Positions 25,817-34,872 of a stretch of 43,912 bases of DNA are shown here, one piece after another. The translations under genes and the position numbers were made by a program. Source of the stretch: Chitinophaga pinensis (GTDB lineage Bacteria > Bacteroidota > Bacteroidia > Chitinophagales > Chitinophagaceae). The stretch covers positions 1-43,912 of the forward strand of contig CAMBDE010000009.1 in assembly GCA_945865295.1 (NCBI GenBank), in the 5' to 3' direction. Positions within the stretch are counted from its first letter, which is position 1. Every line of letters begins with the position of its first letter. Under the pieces are notes generated by a model that worked only from the letters and a program-made list of their open reading frames with translations, was not told the origin of the DNA and did no database searches.

Positions 25817-28519
25817 CTATTGGATAATTGTGCCAGATGTTTTATAATGTTCCGTTCTTTGTTCTTTTTCATTATCCATTGTAGGCCCTTGCTTGATCTT
25901 TTTCCAATCTAAATTATAATTGTATTTTTTCATTGCTTTATCCCAATCAAATACTTCTTGACTAGGGAATTCAAAATAATAAGGACTAAAATCTGGCTCA
26001 TTGGTAAAAAAGTCAGTTAATAATGAAGCGGTTACATCATATTGATTCACATAAGGCACGCCCAATACATTATAGATAACTTTTAAAATAGATCCAAAAT
26101 TGGCATGCGTATTAGAAACATAATTTTTCTTTACATAAGGGCCGGCCATCATTAATACACTTCTGTGTGCATCTATATGGTCTACTCCACCTTGAGGATC
26201 ATCTTCTGTTACAATGACTAACATATCCTTCCAATAAGGCGTTTGACTTAAAAACTGCATCATTCTACCTAATGCCAAATCATTGTCGGCAACATAAGAA
26301 TGCATAAAGGGGTAGCCATCTTCTGGTCTAGGCCCTGCAGTATGGTCATTAGGCAACATCACCGTTAATAATTGCGGCAAGGTATCTTTCCCGTTCAACC
26401 ATTTTTTTGTAAATTCTTCTTCAAACTGTTTCATCCTAAATTGATCTGGAATATTGGTATTGTAACCAGCAAAATTGTGTGATGTTCTTTCCCAAACGCC
26501 TTTTTGCATAGGTACCATTACAATATGTCCTGCACCAGTGGCAGTATCATACCAGTCTTCTCTTACATGCGCTGTTTCGTTGGCTTGTCCAAAATTATAA
26601 TAGCTAATTTTTTTTCTGTCTAAGGCTTCCCATAAGCCTCCAATTTCGGAATAATCTTCTGGGTCCATACTACCCGTTGATCCTGGGAACCTTCTACCAG
26701 ATGCGGTCGAAAAATAATCAGCAGATTTATCTGTACTAGAATTGGCTTCTACCCATTCATTAGGAATTACACCCATCATCCAATGATGTCCATGAATGGA
26801 TGCGTCACTATCACAATAAAAATTATCACTCAACGAAAATTGCTTTGCAATTTTAATATGGTTTGGGGCCACATTTACATGTTTTACATTTTGTGTTTTT
26901 CCATATACATTCACATCTAATCCAAATCTTGCTAATGTTGGATCGCCTTTTACATTTTTCATTTGACCAAATATTTCGTCAAATGTTCTGTTTTCTTTCG
27001 TAATAAATACGACGTGCTTAATAGGACTTATTTTACTACCTGGTAAAACAGGTAATGGCAAACTATCTGTTTGTTCTTTTACAATATAGGTTTGATCCAA
27101 TGTTTGTTTTGTGTAAGCTGCAAGTGTTTTAGGATCTGGATTAGCTACTTCTTGGAATCCACCTAATTGAATATCTCCTACATAGGTTCCTTGTATAGGT
27201 GCTTTGAAATTTTTTCCTCCATTTTGACCAGCTCCTAAACCTCTACAAGAAGTAATGTAAATTTTTTGTTCATCATTAGATAAAGCGACTCTAGTAGTGC
27301 CCCAACCTGTTGGGATTAATCCAATTGTAGTAGAAGTTTTTATATCAATTTTTGCAACTGCATTAAATCCTAATAAGGCCACATACAAAAATTGTTCATC
27401 TTTGGTCATCGTGATACCAAATGGCAATAAGCCTCTATAACGGTCTAATTTAGGATCTACTTTAATAGGGATATGCTTTACAATCTTTCCTTTTTTATAA
27501 TCAATGACTGCGATATTGTCATTAGTCGCATTGGTTACATAAGCATATTTTTCCCCAATTGCAATGGAGTTGGGACTTGCACCTCCAATGACTTCGGCAT
27601 CTTCTACTAGTTCTCCTAATAATAAACCTGTCTTCAATTTTGCTTTTACCTTATTTGAATTTAAATCAATACAGTAAACACTCATAGATTCTTTTGCATT
27701 TGGATCTCCTAACCCTGGTATTACTTTTCCGTCAATCTCGGTGCCTTCAATAGACTCCTTTGTATTGTTACCGTATGGATGCCATCCAATGTATTGTGTT
27801 TTAATATTTTCTTTTGTTGTTCCTCCAACCAAAGGGTAATCATACATACCCACATTCGCAACCAATACCGTTTTTTGATCTGGGGAGATGGCTAAGCCAA
27901 AGGGTTGGCGTCCGGTAGGTATAGAGGCAACAATTTTATTATTAGTAAGACTATAGCGAACCAGTCTAAAATTTCCTCTATCTAAAATCAATAAATTATT
28001 AGAAGCTTCATGGTACACTAAGTCGCTAGTAAAACTGCCAGAGAATTTAGTGCCGTTGAATGTCCCGTCTAACTTAATGGAATCTATTTTTTTAAATTGC
28101 GCATAATCATACACTACAACTGTGCCTTCATCCCCACCACTTAGGTACACTATTTTTTTTGTTGGGTGAAATGCAATACCTAAGAAAGAACCTTTTTTTA
28201 AAGGACTTTCGCTTGCTTTTAAATAATCTGGAACACGCTTAGCTACTTGGGTTTTTAAATCAATAATGGTAAATACATTTTCATGTAAAGTAATTGCCAC
28301 AGAACCGTCTGGGGATATTTTTAAACCAAATGGGTCATGGGTAATTCTTATTGACTTACCTACTGGTTGCACATAACGGCCACTCGGCAAAATAGAAATA
28401 CCTGTAGGATCAATTTTAGCATATTCTTTAAAACCAGGAACCGTTAAAAAACTTTGTTTTGATTGTCCATTTGCCATTAAAATTATAAAATAGCAAATAC
28501 ATGTAAAAAAATATTTCAT
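25817..28519 (-). CDS. Exported YncE-like beta-propeller/phosphoesterase fusion, paralogue 2
   Basis: The 900-aa product has a signal peptide ending ‘MANGQ’, a propeller (about 60-440, longer than in paralogue 1 by inserts around 225-305), then the phosphoesterase domain from about 498. Motifs are ‘HVVFITKENRTFDEIFG’ (Thr512 likely nucleophile), ‘NFYCDSDASIHGHHWMMG’ and ‘VTEDDPQGGVDHIDAHRS’. This E-N-R-T-F-D-x-x-F-G pattern is the classical PF04185-type signature. It is the first gene of the minus-strand operon, divergent from susC. Phospholipase C-like cleavage would free a head group such as aminoethylphosphonate; this substrate is inferred from the neighbours only. Confidence 0.88.
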   Translation of the reverse strand: MKYFFTCICYFIILMANGQSKQSFLTVPGFKEYAKIDPTGISILPSGRYVQPVGKSIRITHDPFGLKISPDGSVAITLHENVFTIIDLKTQVAKRVPDYLKASESPLKKGSFLGIAFHPTKKIVYLSGGDEGTVVVYDYAQFKKIDSIKLDGTFNGTKFSGSFTSDLVYHEASNNLLILDRGNFRLVRYSLTNNKIVASIPTGRQPFGLAISPDQKTVLVANVGMYDYPLVGGTTKENIKTQYIGWHPYGNNTKESIEGTEIDGKVIPGLGDPNAKESMSVYCIDLNSNKVKAKLKTGLLLGELVEDAEVIGGASPNSIAIGEKYAYVTNATNDNIAVIDYKKGKIVKHIPIKVDPKLDRYRGLLPFGITMTKDEQFLYVALLGFNAVAKIDIKTSTTIGLIPTGWGTTRVALSNDEQKIYITSCRGLGAGQNGGKNFKAPIQGTYVGDIQLGGFQEVANPDPKTLAAYTKQTLDQTYIVKEQTDSLPLPVLPGSKISPIKHVVFITKENRTFDEIFGQMKNVKGDPTLARFGLDVNVYGKTQNVKHVNVAPNHIKIAKQFSLSDNFYCDSDASIHGHHWMMGVIPNEWVEANSSTDKSADYFSTASGRRFPGSTGSMDPEDYSEIGGLWEALDRKKISYYNFGQANETAHVREDWYDTATGAGHIVMVPMQKGVWERTSHNFAGYNTNIPDQFRMKQFEEEFTKKWLNGKDTLPQLLTVMLPNDHTAGPRPEDGYPFMHSYVADNDLALGRMMQFLSQTPYWKDMLVIVTEDDPQGGVDHIDAHRSVLMMAGPYVKKNYVSNTHANFGSILKVIYNVLGVPYVNQYDVTASLLTDFFTNEPDFSPYYFEFPSQEVFDWDKAMKKYNYNLDWKKIKQGPTMDNEKEQRTEHYKTSGTIIQ

Positions 28520-28535
28520 ATTGGATGATTGAACA

Positions 28536-28544
28536 GCAAACCTA
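28536..28544 (-). promoter_or_regulatory. Candidate -7 element for the phosphoesterase operon
   Basis: GCAAACCTA on the plus strand reads TAGGTTTGC on the minus strand, matching TAnnTTTG, 17-25 nt upstream of the ATG at 28519. No good -33 element was found. Confidence 0.35.
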
Positions 28545-28577
28545 AGATTATTTGATTTGGTTCTATTTTATTTGAAA

Positions 28578-28596
28578 CATTAACTTATTGTTAATG
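28578..28596. promoter_or_regulatory. Inverted repeat between the divergent operons (operator candidate)
   Basis: CATTAAC-TTATT-GTTAATG is a perfect 7-bp inverted repeat, followed at once by a third half-like CATTAA and a T8 tract. It lies about midway in the 206-nt region between the phosphoesterase operon and susC, so a shared regulator could bind here. It may alternatively be a chance hairpin in A/T-rich DNA. No regulator gene lies nearby. Confidence 0.35.
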
Positions 28597-28699
28597 CATT
28601 AATATTTTTTTTAATAGAGTTTATACCCGTTAACAATTTCGAAACAATTCCTTAATCTATTGTTCACATCAACTTTCAATTTTGTTAAAGGTTTCACAA

Positions 28700-28707
28700 T
28701 AGGTTTG
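28700..28707 (+). promoter_or_regulatory. Candidate -7 element for susC
   Basis: TAGGTTTG (exact TAnnTTTG match) lies 26 nt before the chosen susC ATG, with TTTG at 28681-28684 as a possible but close -33 element (15-nt spacer). The same nonamer TAGGTTTGC occurs on the opposite strand for the divergent operon. Confidence 0.4.
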
Positions 28708-28725
28708 CAATTCAAAATATTAAAT

Positions 28726-31700
28726 ATGATTTCAAAACAACGATGTATTAAGTGGGTTCTTACGCCACTTATGTTATTGGGATTGAGTTTAAGCTCAATT
28801 GCACAAAACGTACAATTTAAAGGAAAAGTGGTAGATGCAGAAACTAAAAAAGCTTTAGAATCTGCTACTGTGTCTGTAAAAGGACAAGCCACAAAAACAG
28901 ATGCGAACGGTACTTTCAGTTTAAGTAACTTAAACGCGAATGCTGCTGTTACAGTTTCTTACATTGGTTATGTTACTAAAACTGTGACTGCTTCCAACGA
29001 TGCAGTTGTTGTTGAATTAGTAAAAGCCGATGAGTTATTAAACGAAGTGGTTGTTACCGCTTTGGGTATCAAAAAAGAGAAAAGAAAAATCGGATATGCT
29101 ACACAAGAAGTAAAGGGCGCTGATTTAGTAAAAGCTAGAGAATTGAATCCTATCAACAACTTAGTAGGTAAAGTAGCTGGTTTGACAGTGGGTATTAACC
29201 AAGAAATGTTAAGACTCCCTAACTTAGTATTAAGAGGTGGACGTGTGAATTTGATTGTAGTGGATGGTGTGCCAATTAACTCTGATACTTGGAATATTAG
29301 CCCAGACGATATCGAATCCTATAACGTGTTAAAAGGCCCTGTTGCCTCTGCATTGTATGGTTATAGAGGTCAAAATGGAGCGATCATCATCAACACTAAA
29401 AAAGGTACAAAAGATAAAAGAGGTTACTCTGTTGAATTCAACAGCAGTACTGCCGTTCAAAGCGGTTTCATTGCCTTACCAAAAACTCAAGATGAGTACG
29501 GTCCTGGTGACCACGGTAGATATGCATTCGTAGATGGTTTAGGCGGTGGTTTAAACGATGCGGATTATGATGTTTGGGGACCAAAATTTGAAGGTCAATT
29601 GATTCCTCAGTACGATAGTCCAGTAGATCCAATCACAGGTAAGCGTTCTGGAACACCATGGATTGCTCGTGGTAAAGACAACTTAAAGCGTTTTATCGAG
29701 CCAGGTGTGTTAAATACAACTAACCTTGCAATTGCTTCTTCTACAGAAAAAACAGATTTACGTTTTTCTATAGGCAATACCTACAATAAAGGTATCTTAC
29801 CAAACACAAGTTTAAACACAACGAATTTAAACTTAGCAGGTACATTAAGATTCAACTCTAAATTAACTTTAGATGCGAATATTAATTTCAACAAACAATA
29901 TTCTGATAATTTCCCAGACGTAAACTACGGTCCTAACTCTGTAATTTACAACATTACTATTTGGGGTGGTGCTGATTGGAGTATGGATGATATGAGAAAT
30001 TACTGGCAGCCAGGTAAAGAAGGTGTACAAAGTATCTATGCGGAATACCAAAGATACCATAACCCTTACTTTATGGCTTATGAGTGGACTAGAGGTCATT
30101 ACAAAAATGATATCTATGCTTATACGACTTTAGATTATAAAGTAAATAAGTATATAGATTTATTCGCAAGAACTTCAGTTACAACTTATGATTTAATGCG
30201 TAACGAGAAAATGCCTTTTTCTGCGCACCCTTATGGTAGAGAGGAAAATAAAGGTGACTACAGAGAAGACAGAAGATCTTTATTTGAATCTAACTCTGAA
30301 TTCCGTGCTAATTTCAAAACACCTGAGTTAGCTAATTTCTTTAACATTTCAGGTTTTGCAGGTGCGAACTACAGACAATTTAATTACAATTCAAGTTTTG
30401 TAACTACAAACTACTTAAACGTTCCGAATGTATACACTTTTGCAAACAGTAGAAATCCAGTGATTGCTTACAATTTTGCATCTGAAATGAGGGTTAAATC
30501 ATTATTATATTCAGTAGATATTGAAGCAAGTAAATATGCTAATTTGAATATCACAGGCCGTAATGACCAATTGTCTGCATTGAATAAAGACAATAATTCA
30601 TTCTTCTATCCTTCTTTCAACTTAAGCACTGTTTTGAATGATTATATCGACATGCCAAAGCAAATTAACTTCTTCAAATTAAGAGGTTCTTATGCAAAAG
30701 TAAGAGGTGGTGGAAACTTTGTATCTGACTACATTGGTTCTACACCAAATAATGCTTTCCCTCTTGGTTATGGTGAGCAATACGCTTCAACTTATGGTGG
30801 ACCTACTTATACTTATGCCGATGTATATTCTACAGGTATTGGTTATAATAACACAACACAAGCCGGTTTCACAAATACATTAGTAGACAACAATGTTCAG
30901 CCTGATGATAGATCAAGTCTTGAATTTGGTTTAGAAACAAGATTCATCAACAACCGTTTTGGTTTAGAAGCGAGTTATTTTAGCTACACTGATGGACCTC
31001 AAATTTTCTCTAAATCAATTTCTCAAACATCTGGTTTCGGTTCTTATGTAATCAATGGTACTAAAACTAAAAGAACTGGTTACGATGTAAGTTTGAATGC
31101 AGTGATTTTGAAAAAAGCAAACGGTTTAAACTGGGATGCGACATTCAACATTGGTTCTTTCATTAACAAGTATATTGAACTTCCAGCTGGTATATCAGCA
31201 TTAAATACTTTCTACACAGTGGGTACAAGAACAGATGCGGTATATATCAGAAAATTTGCTAGAACACAAGAAGGTCAAATCATCAATGATGCTGGTGGTC
31301 GTCCAGTGATTTTACCAGTAGCACAATTTGCAGGATATTCTAATCCTAAATTTGTTTGGGGTTTAAATAATAAATTCAGTTACAAAGCATTTACTTTAAA
31401 CATGCAAGTAGATGGTCGCGTAGGTGGTATTATGGAAGATTATGTTAGAAAAAAGACATTCCAAGGTGGTCGTCACATAGAGACTGTTCAAGGTGCAATG
31501 GGTGTAGCTAGATACCAAGATTACTTAGGCGTAAAAGCTTATGTAGGTGAAGGTGTTCAAGTTACTTCTGGAACTCCAAAGTTTGATGCGGTTACTGGTT
31601 TAATTACGAACTATAGCAGTTTAACTTTTGCTCCAAACGCCACTAAGACTTTCATTCAAGATTATATTAGCCGTGTACATGGTATTCCTGAACCAAATAT

Positions 31701-31944
31701 GATGAGTAAAACATTCTTTAAATTAAGAGAAGTAGTTTTAACTTATGAGCTTCCAGCAAGTTTGGTACAAAAATCTTTCTTTAAGAAAGCGACAATCTCT
31801 GCAGTGGGTAGAAACTTATTGTACTGGATGCCAGATTCTAAATTTAATGATGTTGATATTGATCAGTATCCTGGTGAGTCTTCTATAGGATTACAAACAC
31901 CAACTACAAGATCTTACGGTATCAATATTAATTTCACATTTTAA
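28726..31944 (+). CDS. SusC/RagA-family TonB-linked outer membrane transporter
   Basis: The product is 1072 aa from this ATG. The track begins at a TTG at 28660, which adds 22 residues before the signal peptide, so I use 28726 (MISKQRCIKWVLTPLMLLGL). It has a signal peptide ending ‘SSIAQN’, a CarboxypepD-regulatory-like domain (about 30-105), and a plug with ‘VVDGVPINSDTW’ and ‘IESYNVLKGPVASALYGYRG’ plus ‘GAIIINTKKGT’, the SusC hallmark. A long barrel ends in ‘RSYGININFTF’. It forms a pedal-bin importer with the SusD-like lipoprotein 20 nt downstream. The ligand is inferred, from the genes downstream, to be a phosphonate-containing molecule. Confidence 0.93.
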   Translation: MISKQRCIKWVLTPLMLLGLSLSSIAQNVQFKGKVVDAETKKALESATVSVKGQATKTDANGTFSLSNLNANAAVTVSYIGYVTKTVTASNDAVVVELVKADELLNEVVVTALGIKKEKRKIGYATQEVKGADLVKARELNPINNLVGKVAGLTVGINQEMLRLPNLVLRGGRVNLIVVDGVPINSDTWNISPDDIESYNVLKGPVASALYGYRGQNGAIIINTKKGTKDKRGYSVEFNSSTAVQSGFIALPKTQDEYGPGDHGRYAFVDGLGGGLNDADYDVWGPKFEGQLIPQYDSPVDPITGKRSGTPWIARGKDNLKRFIEPGVLNTTNLAIASSTEKTDLRFSIGNTYNKGILPNTSLNTTNLNLAGTLRFNSKLTLDANINFNKQYSDNFPDVNYGPNSVIYNITIWGGADWSMDDMRNYWQPGKEGVQSIYAEYQRYHNPYFMAYEWTRGHYKNDIYAYTTLDYKVNKYIDLFARTSVTTYDLMRNEKMPFSAHPYGREENKGDYREDRRSLFESNSEFRANFKTPELANFFNISGFAGANYRQFNYNSSFVTTNYLNVPNVYTFANSRNPVIAYNFASEMRVKSLLYSVDIEASKYANLNITGRNDQLSALNKDNNSFFYPSFNLSTVLNDYIDMPKQINFFKLRGSYAKVRGGGNFVSDYIGSTPNNAFPLGYGEQYASTYGGPTYTYADVYSTGIGYNNTTQAGFTNTLVDNNVQPDDRSSLEFGLETRFINNRFGLEASYFSYTDGPQIFSKSISQTSGFGSYVINGTKTKRTGYDVSLNAVILKKANGLNWDATFNIGSFINKYIELPAGISALNTFYTVGTRTDAVYIRKFARTQEGQIINDAGGRPVILPVAQFAGYSNPKFVWGLNNKFSYKAFTLNMQVDGRVGGIMEDYVRKKTFQGGRHIETVQGAMGVARYQDYLGVKAYVGEGVQVTSGTPKFDAVTGLITNYSSLTFAPNATKTFIQDYISRVHGIPEPNMMSKTFFKLREVVLTYELPASLVQKSFFKKATISAVGRNLLYWMPDSKFNDVDIDQYPGESSIGLQTPTTRSYGININFTF

Positions 31945-31964
31945 TTAAAAGAAACACATAAGAT

Positions 31965-33524
31965 ATGAAAAAGATATTTCAAATACTAAGTTTAGGATTG
32001 GTATTAAGTTCAATGACCGCTTGTAAAAAGTCATTCGATTCTTTAGCCTCAGATCCTAATAGAGCCACAGCGGTTCCTGCGAATTTAATTTTAAATAATG
32101 TGCTTCTTGAATACAACGAAGGCGCGTTTAATTTAACACAAAGATGGAATCAATATTACGTTTGTAATTATGATTATTATGGAAACCAAGAGTACAACTG
32201 GACTGGTTTTTCATACAATAATTACAATGTATTAAAGAACATCCAAAAGATGGAAGACGAAGCAAAGAAGTCTGTATCAGCACCAAATCCTTATACAGCG
32301 CTTGCTAAGTACTTAAAAGCTTTTTTCTTGTATGACTTAACAATGAACTTAGGTGATATCCCGGTTTCTGAAGCCCTTAAAGGTTTAGGAAATATTACAC
32401 CTAAGTATGATACACAAAAACAAGTTTTCCAACAAATCTTGACTTATTTAGAAGAAGCAAATACAGAAATGGGTACTTTAAAGACGACTAACTATGTATT
32501 AGCGAATGATTTTTACTACGGTAACAACTTGTCTAAGTGGCAAAAAGTGGTGAATGCTTTCAAATTGAGAGTATTGATCCAATTGAGCATGAAAGAAGCG
32601 GATACCGATTTAGCGATCAAAACAAAATTTGCTGAAGTAATCAACAATCCTACTAAATATCCTTTATTTAGCAGTGACGATGATAATTTAGCTTTTACTT
32701 ACAATAGCCAGTACAACAAGTATTCTACAAATCCGGATAATTTTGGTTTTGATGCAACGCGTTACAATATGTCTTCTACTTATTTAGGTAACTTAACAAC
32801 TTTGAAAGATCCTAGAACTTTCTTCGTTGCTGAGCCAGCTGCTGCATTAGTGGCTGCAGGTAAAGCACCTAATTCTTACGATGCATTTATGGGTGCTGGT
32901 TCTGGAGAAGATTTAGCGACAATGAGTTCAAACGCTGGTTTAGGTAAGTATTCATTTATCAACCGTAAGCGTTATTATCAAACTTATACTGCTGAAAAAA
33001 CAACTCAAGTTGGTTACCAAGAAATGTGTTTCAATATTGCAGAAGCAGTAAACAGAGGTTGGATTTCAACTCAAAACGCAGAAACTTGGTACCAAAATGG
33101 TATCAAAGCTTCTCAAGCTTTCTATGGTGTGAAAGAAGGTGCTAACACGGTTATTTTCCAAAAACCAGGTGGTACTTTAGCGGAGTCAGTAACATATAGT
33201 GTTGACTTTAGCTACGATACTTATTATGCACAATCAACAGTTAAATATGCTGGTAATAATGCAGATGGTTTAAAGCAAATTTTGTTACAAAAGTATTTAG
33301 CAATGTACCAAAACAGCGGTTTCGAAGGTTATTATAACTGGAGAAGAACAGGTGTACCAACTTTCCATACAGGTGCAGGTTCTGGTAATAGCCAAAGAGT
33401 TGCATTACGTTTCCAATATCCAAGTGCAGAAAGAATTAACAATAAAACAAACTTGGAAGCTGCTATTAGTTCTCAATATGGTGGCACAGACGATATCAAT
33501 GCAAAAATGTGGATCATCAAATAA
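31965..33524 (+). CDS. SusD/RagB-family surface lipoprotein (SusD-like_2)
   Basis: The 519-aa product begins with a lipoprotein signal peptide whose lipobox ends at ‘SSMTACKKSFD’ (Cys20). The N-terminal ‘FDSLASDPNRATAVPANLIL’ and ‘KYLKAFFLYDLTMNLGDIPVSE’ segments are TPR-like helices characteristic of SusD-like proteins, the latter being the typical D-x-x-G-D-I/V-P signature. The protein would act as the lid and binding subunit of the SusC partner immediately upstream. A terminator hairpin follows 35 nt after its stop. Confidence 0.93.
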   Translation: MKKIFQILSLGLVLSSMTACKKSFDSLASDPNRATAVPANLILNNVLLEYNEGAFNLTQRWNQYYVCNYDYYGNQEYNWTGFSYNNYNVLKNIQKMEDEAKKSVSAPNPYTALAKYLKAFFLYDLTMNLGDIPVSEALKGLGNITPKYDTQKQVFQQILTYLEEANTEMGTLKTTNYVLANDFYYGNNLSKWQKVVNAFKLRVLIQLSMKEADTDLAIKTKFAEVINNPTKYPLFSSDDDNLAFTYNSQYNKYSTNPDNFGFDATRYNMSSTYLGNLTTLKDPRTFFVAEPAAALVAAGKAPNSYDAFMGAGSGEDLATMSSNAGLGKYSFINRKRYYQTYTAEKTTQVGYQEMCFNIAEAVNRGWISTQNAETWYQNGIKASQAFYGVKEGANTVIFQKPGGTLAESVTYSVDFSYDTYYAQSTVKYAGNNADGLKQILLQKYLAMYQNSGFEGYYNWRRTGVPTFHTGAGSGNSQRVALRFQYPSAERINNKTNLEAAISSQYGGTDDINAKMWIIK

Positions 33525-33559
33525 TCGTTTTTTAAATTTGAATTGGGGTTTTATTTAGC

Positions 33560-33595
33560 GGAAGGGCAGGTTTTACCTGCTCTTCCTTATTTTTG
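33560..33595 (+). terminator. Terminator between susD and DUF5690, overlapping a -7-like sequence
   Basis: A 12-bp stem GGAAGGGCAGGT/ACCTGCTCTTCC (one G-T pair) with a 3-nt loop is followed by TTATTTTTG. It would reduce read-through from SusCD into the phosphonate genes. The tail itself contains TATTTTTG (33588-33595), an exact TAnnTTTG match 16 nt before the DUF5690 ATG, so a new promoter may start here. Confidence 0.75.
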
Positions 33596-33603
33596 ATAAT
33601 CAT

Positions 33604-34872
33604 ATGACGCAACCAAAAAAGTTTCAAGCTTTTCTATTGACTGTGTATATCGCAGCCATTTGCTTTTTAACTTATGCCTGTGTCTATGCATTTAGAAAGC
33701 CATTTACAATTGGATTGTATTTTAATGAGCCAAAAATATTTGGAGTTGATTATAAAAATATACTTGTCATTGCACAAGTGATTGGCTATACCATTAGTAA
33801 GTTCTGTGGTATTAAATACATTTCTGAATTAAAAAATATCGGAAGAGGCTGGGCTATTTTATTCTTATTGCTTCTGTCATGGATTCCTTTATTATTATTC
33901 CCACTTATTGATAGCCCTTGGAATGTGACGATGCTTTTCTTAAATGGTTTACCATTAGGGGTACTTTGGGGATTGATCTTTTCATTTGTGGAGGGTCGAA
34001 AATCAACTGATTTTATAGGGGCCGCAATGGCTGTAAGTTTCATTGTTTCTTCGGGCTTTGTTAAGTCTGTTGGAAAATGGTTACAAATGCAATACCTGAT
34101 TGCAGAAAATTGGATTCCATTTTATACAGGCGCTATTTTTATTATTCCTATTATTATTTTAGTGTATTTATTAGAAAAAATCCCCAACCCTACTCATGAG
34201 GAAAGGGTCAATAAATCTATCCGAGTGCCATTGGACAGGCGTGACCGTAAGCGTTTTTTCACGCAGTTTAGTTTTGGACTCATTTCTTTTATAATTATTT
34301 ACATGTTTTTGTCTTTATTTAGAGATATAAGAGACAATTTCGCGGCCGAGCTTTGGAACGAATTAGGCTATGGCAATTCCGCTTCAATTTTTACATCTTC
34401 TGAAATTCTAATTGCAATTTGTGTGTTGATCATGATTGCAAGTATGATTTATATTAAAAATAATAAGCTTGCTTTTTTCTTAGCGCAAACAATTATTTTA
34501 TTTGGCTTTTTTATCTGTGGACTAAGTACGCTATTATTTTTGAATCAATATATATCCGGCTATAGCTGGATTGTATTGGTTGGCCTTGGCTTGTATATGG
34601 GTTATATCCCATTTAATTCAATTCTATTTGATCGCATGATTGCTAGTTATAAATTAAAAGCCAATGTGGGCTATTTTATGTATTTAGTGGATGCATTTGG
34701 CTATGTTGCTAGTGCAGGAGTGATTATACTAAAAGGCACAATGGATGTGAATTTAAGCTGGACAACATTTTTTAGCAACGGCTTAGTTGTTCTATCTTTA
34801 GTGGGCATCCTTTTTAGTATTTTAAATATGATTTATTTTTCAAAAAAATATAAAACAATACAATATGAGTAA
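33604..34872 (+). CDS. DUF5690 MFS-like transporter, candidate organophosphonate importer
   Basis: The 422-aa inner membrane protein has about 12 helices in two halves separated by a charged loop (about 192-218). In helix 1 it has ‘YACVYAFRKPF’ (Arg31-Lys32), which resembles the ‘YYLVRKNF’ segment of GlpT containing the phosphate-binding Arg45. ‘GYTISKFCG’ resembles the GlpT ‘AYGFSKFIMG’ helix 2. In helix 7, ‘FLSLFRDIRDNF’ gives Arg240/Arg243, near where GlpT has its second phosphate-binding arginine. This suggests an organophosphate:phosphate antiporter-like mechanism. Its end overlaps the next gene by 8 nt (ATGAGTAA). The function is inference; the DUF5690 name is recognition from memory. 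Confidence 0.8.
   Translation: MTQPKKFQAFLLTVYIAAICFLTYACVYAFRKPFTIGLYFNEPKIFGVDYKNILVIAQVIGYTISKFCGIKYISELKNIGRGWAILFLLLLSWIPLLLFPLIDSPWNVTMLFLNGLPLGVLWGLIFSFVEGRKSTDFIGAAMAVSFIVSSGFVKSVGKWLQMQYLIAENWIPFYTGAIFIIPIIILVYLLEKIPNPTHEERVNKSIRVPLDRRDRKRFFTQFSFGLISFIIIYMFLSLFRDIRDNFAAELWNELGYGNSASIFTSSEILIAICVLIMIASMIYIKNNKLAFFLAQTIILFGFFICGLSTLLFLNQYISGYSWIVLVGLGLYMGYIPFNSILFDRMIASYKLKANVGYFMYLVDAFGYVASAGVIILKGTMDVNLSWTTFFSNGLVVLSLVGILFSILNMIYFSKKYKTIQYE

Noticed and set aside
28660-28725. TTG start of the SusC ORF in the track
   Set aside because: The added 22 residues precede an ordinary signal peptide that begins at the ATG 28726.
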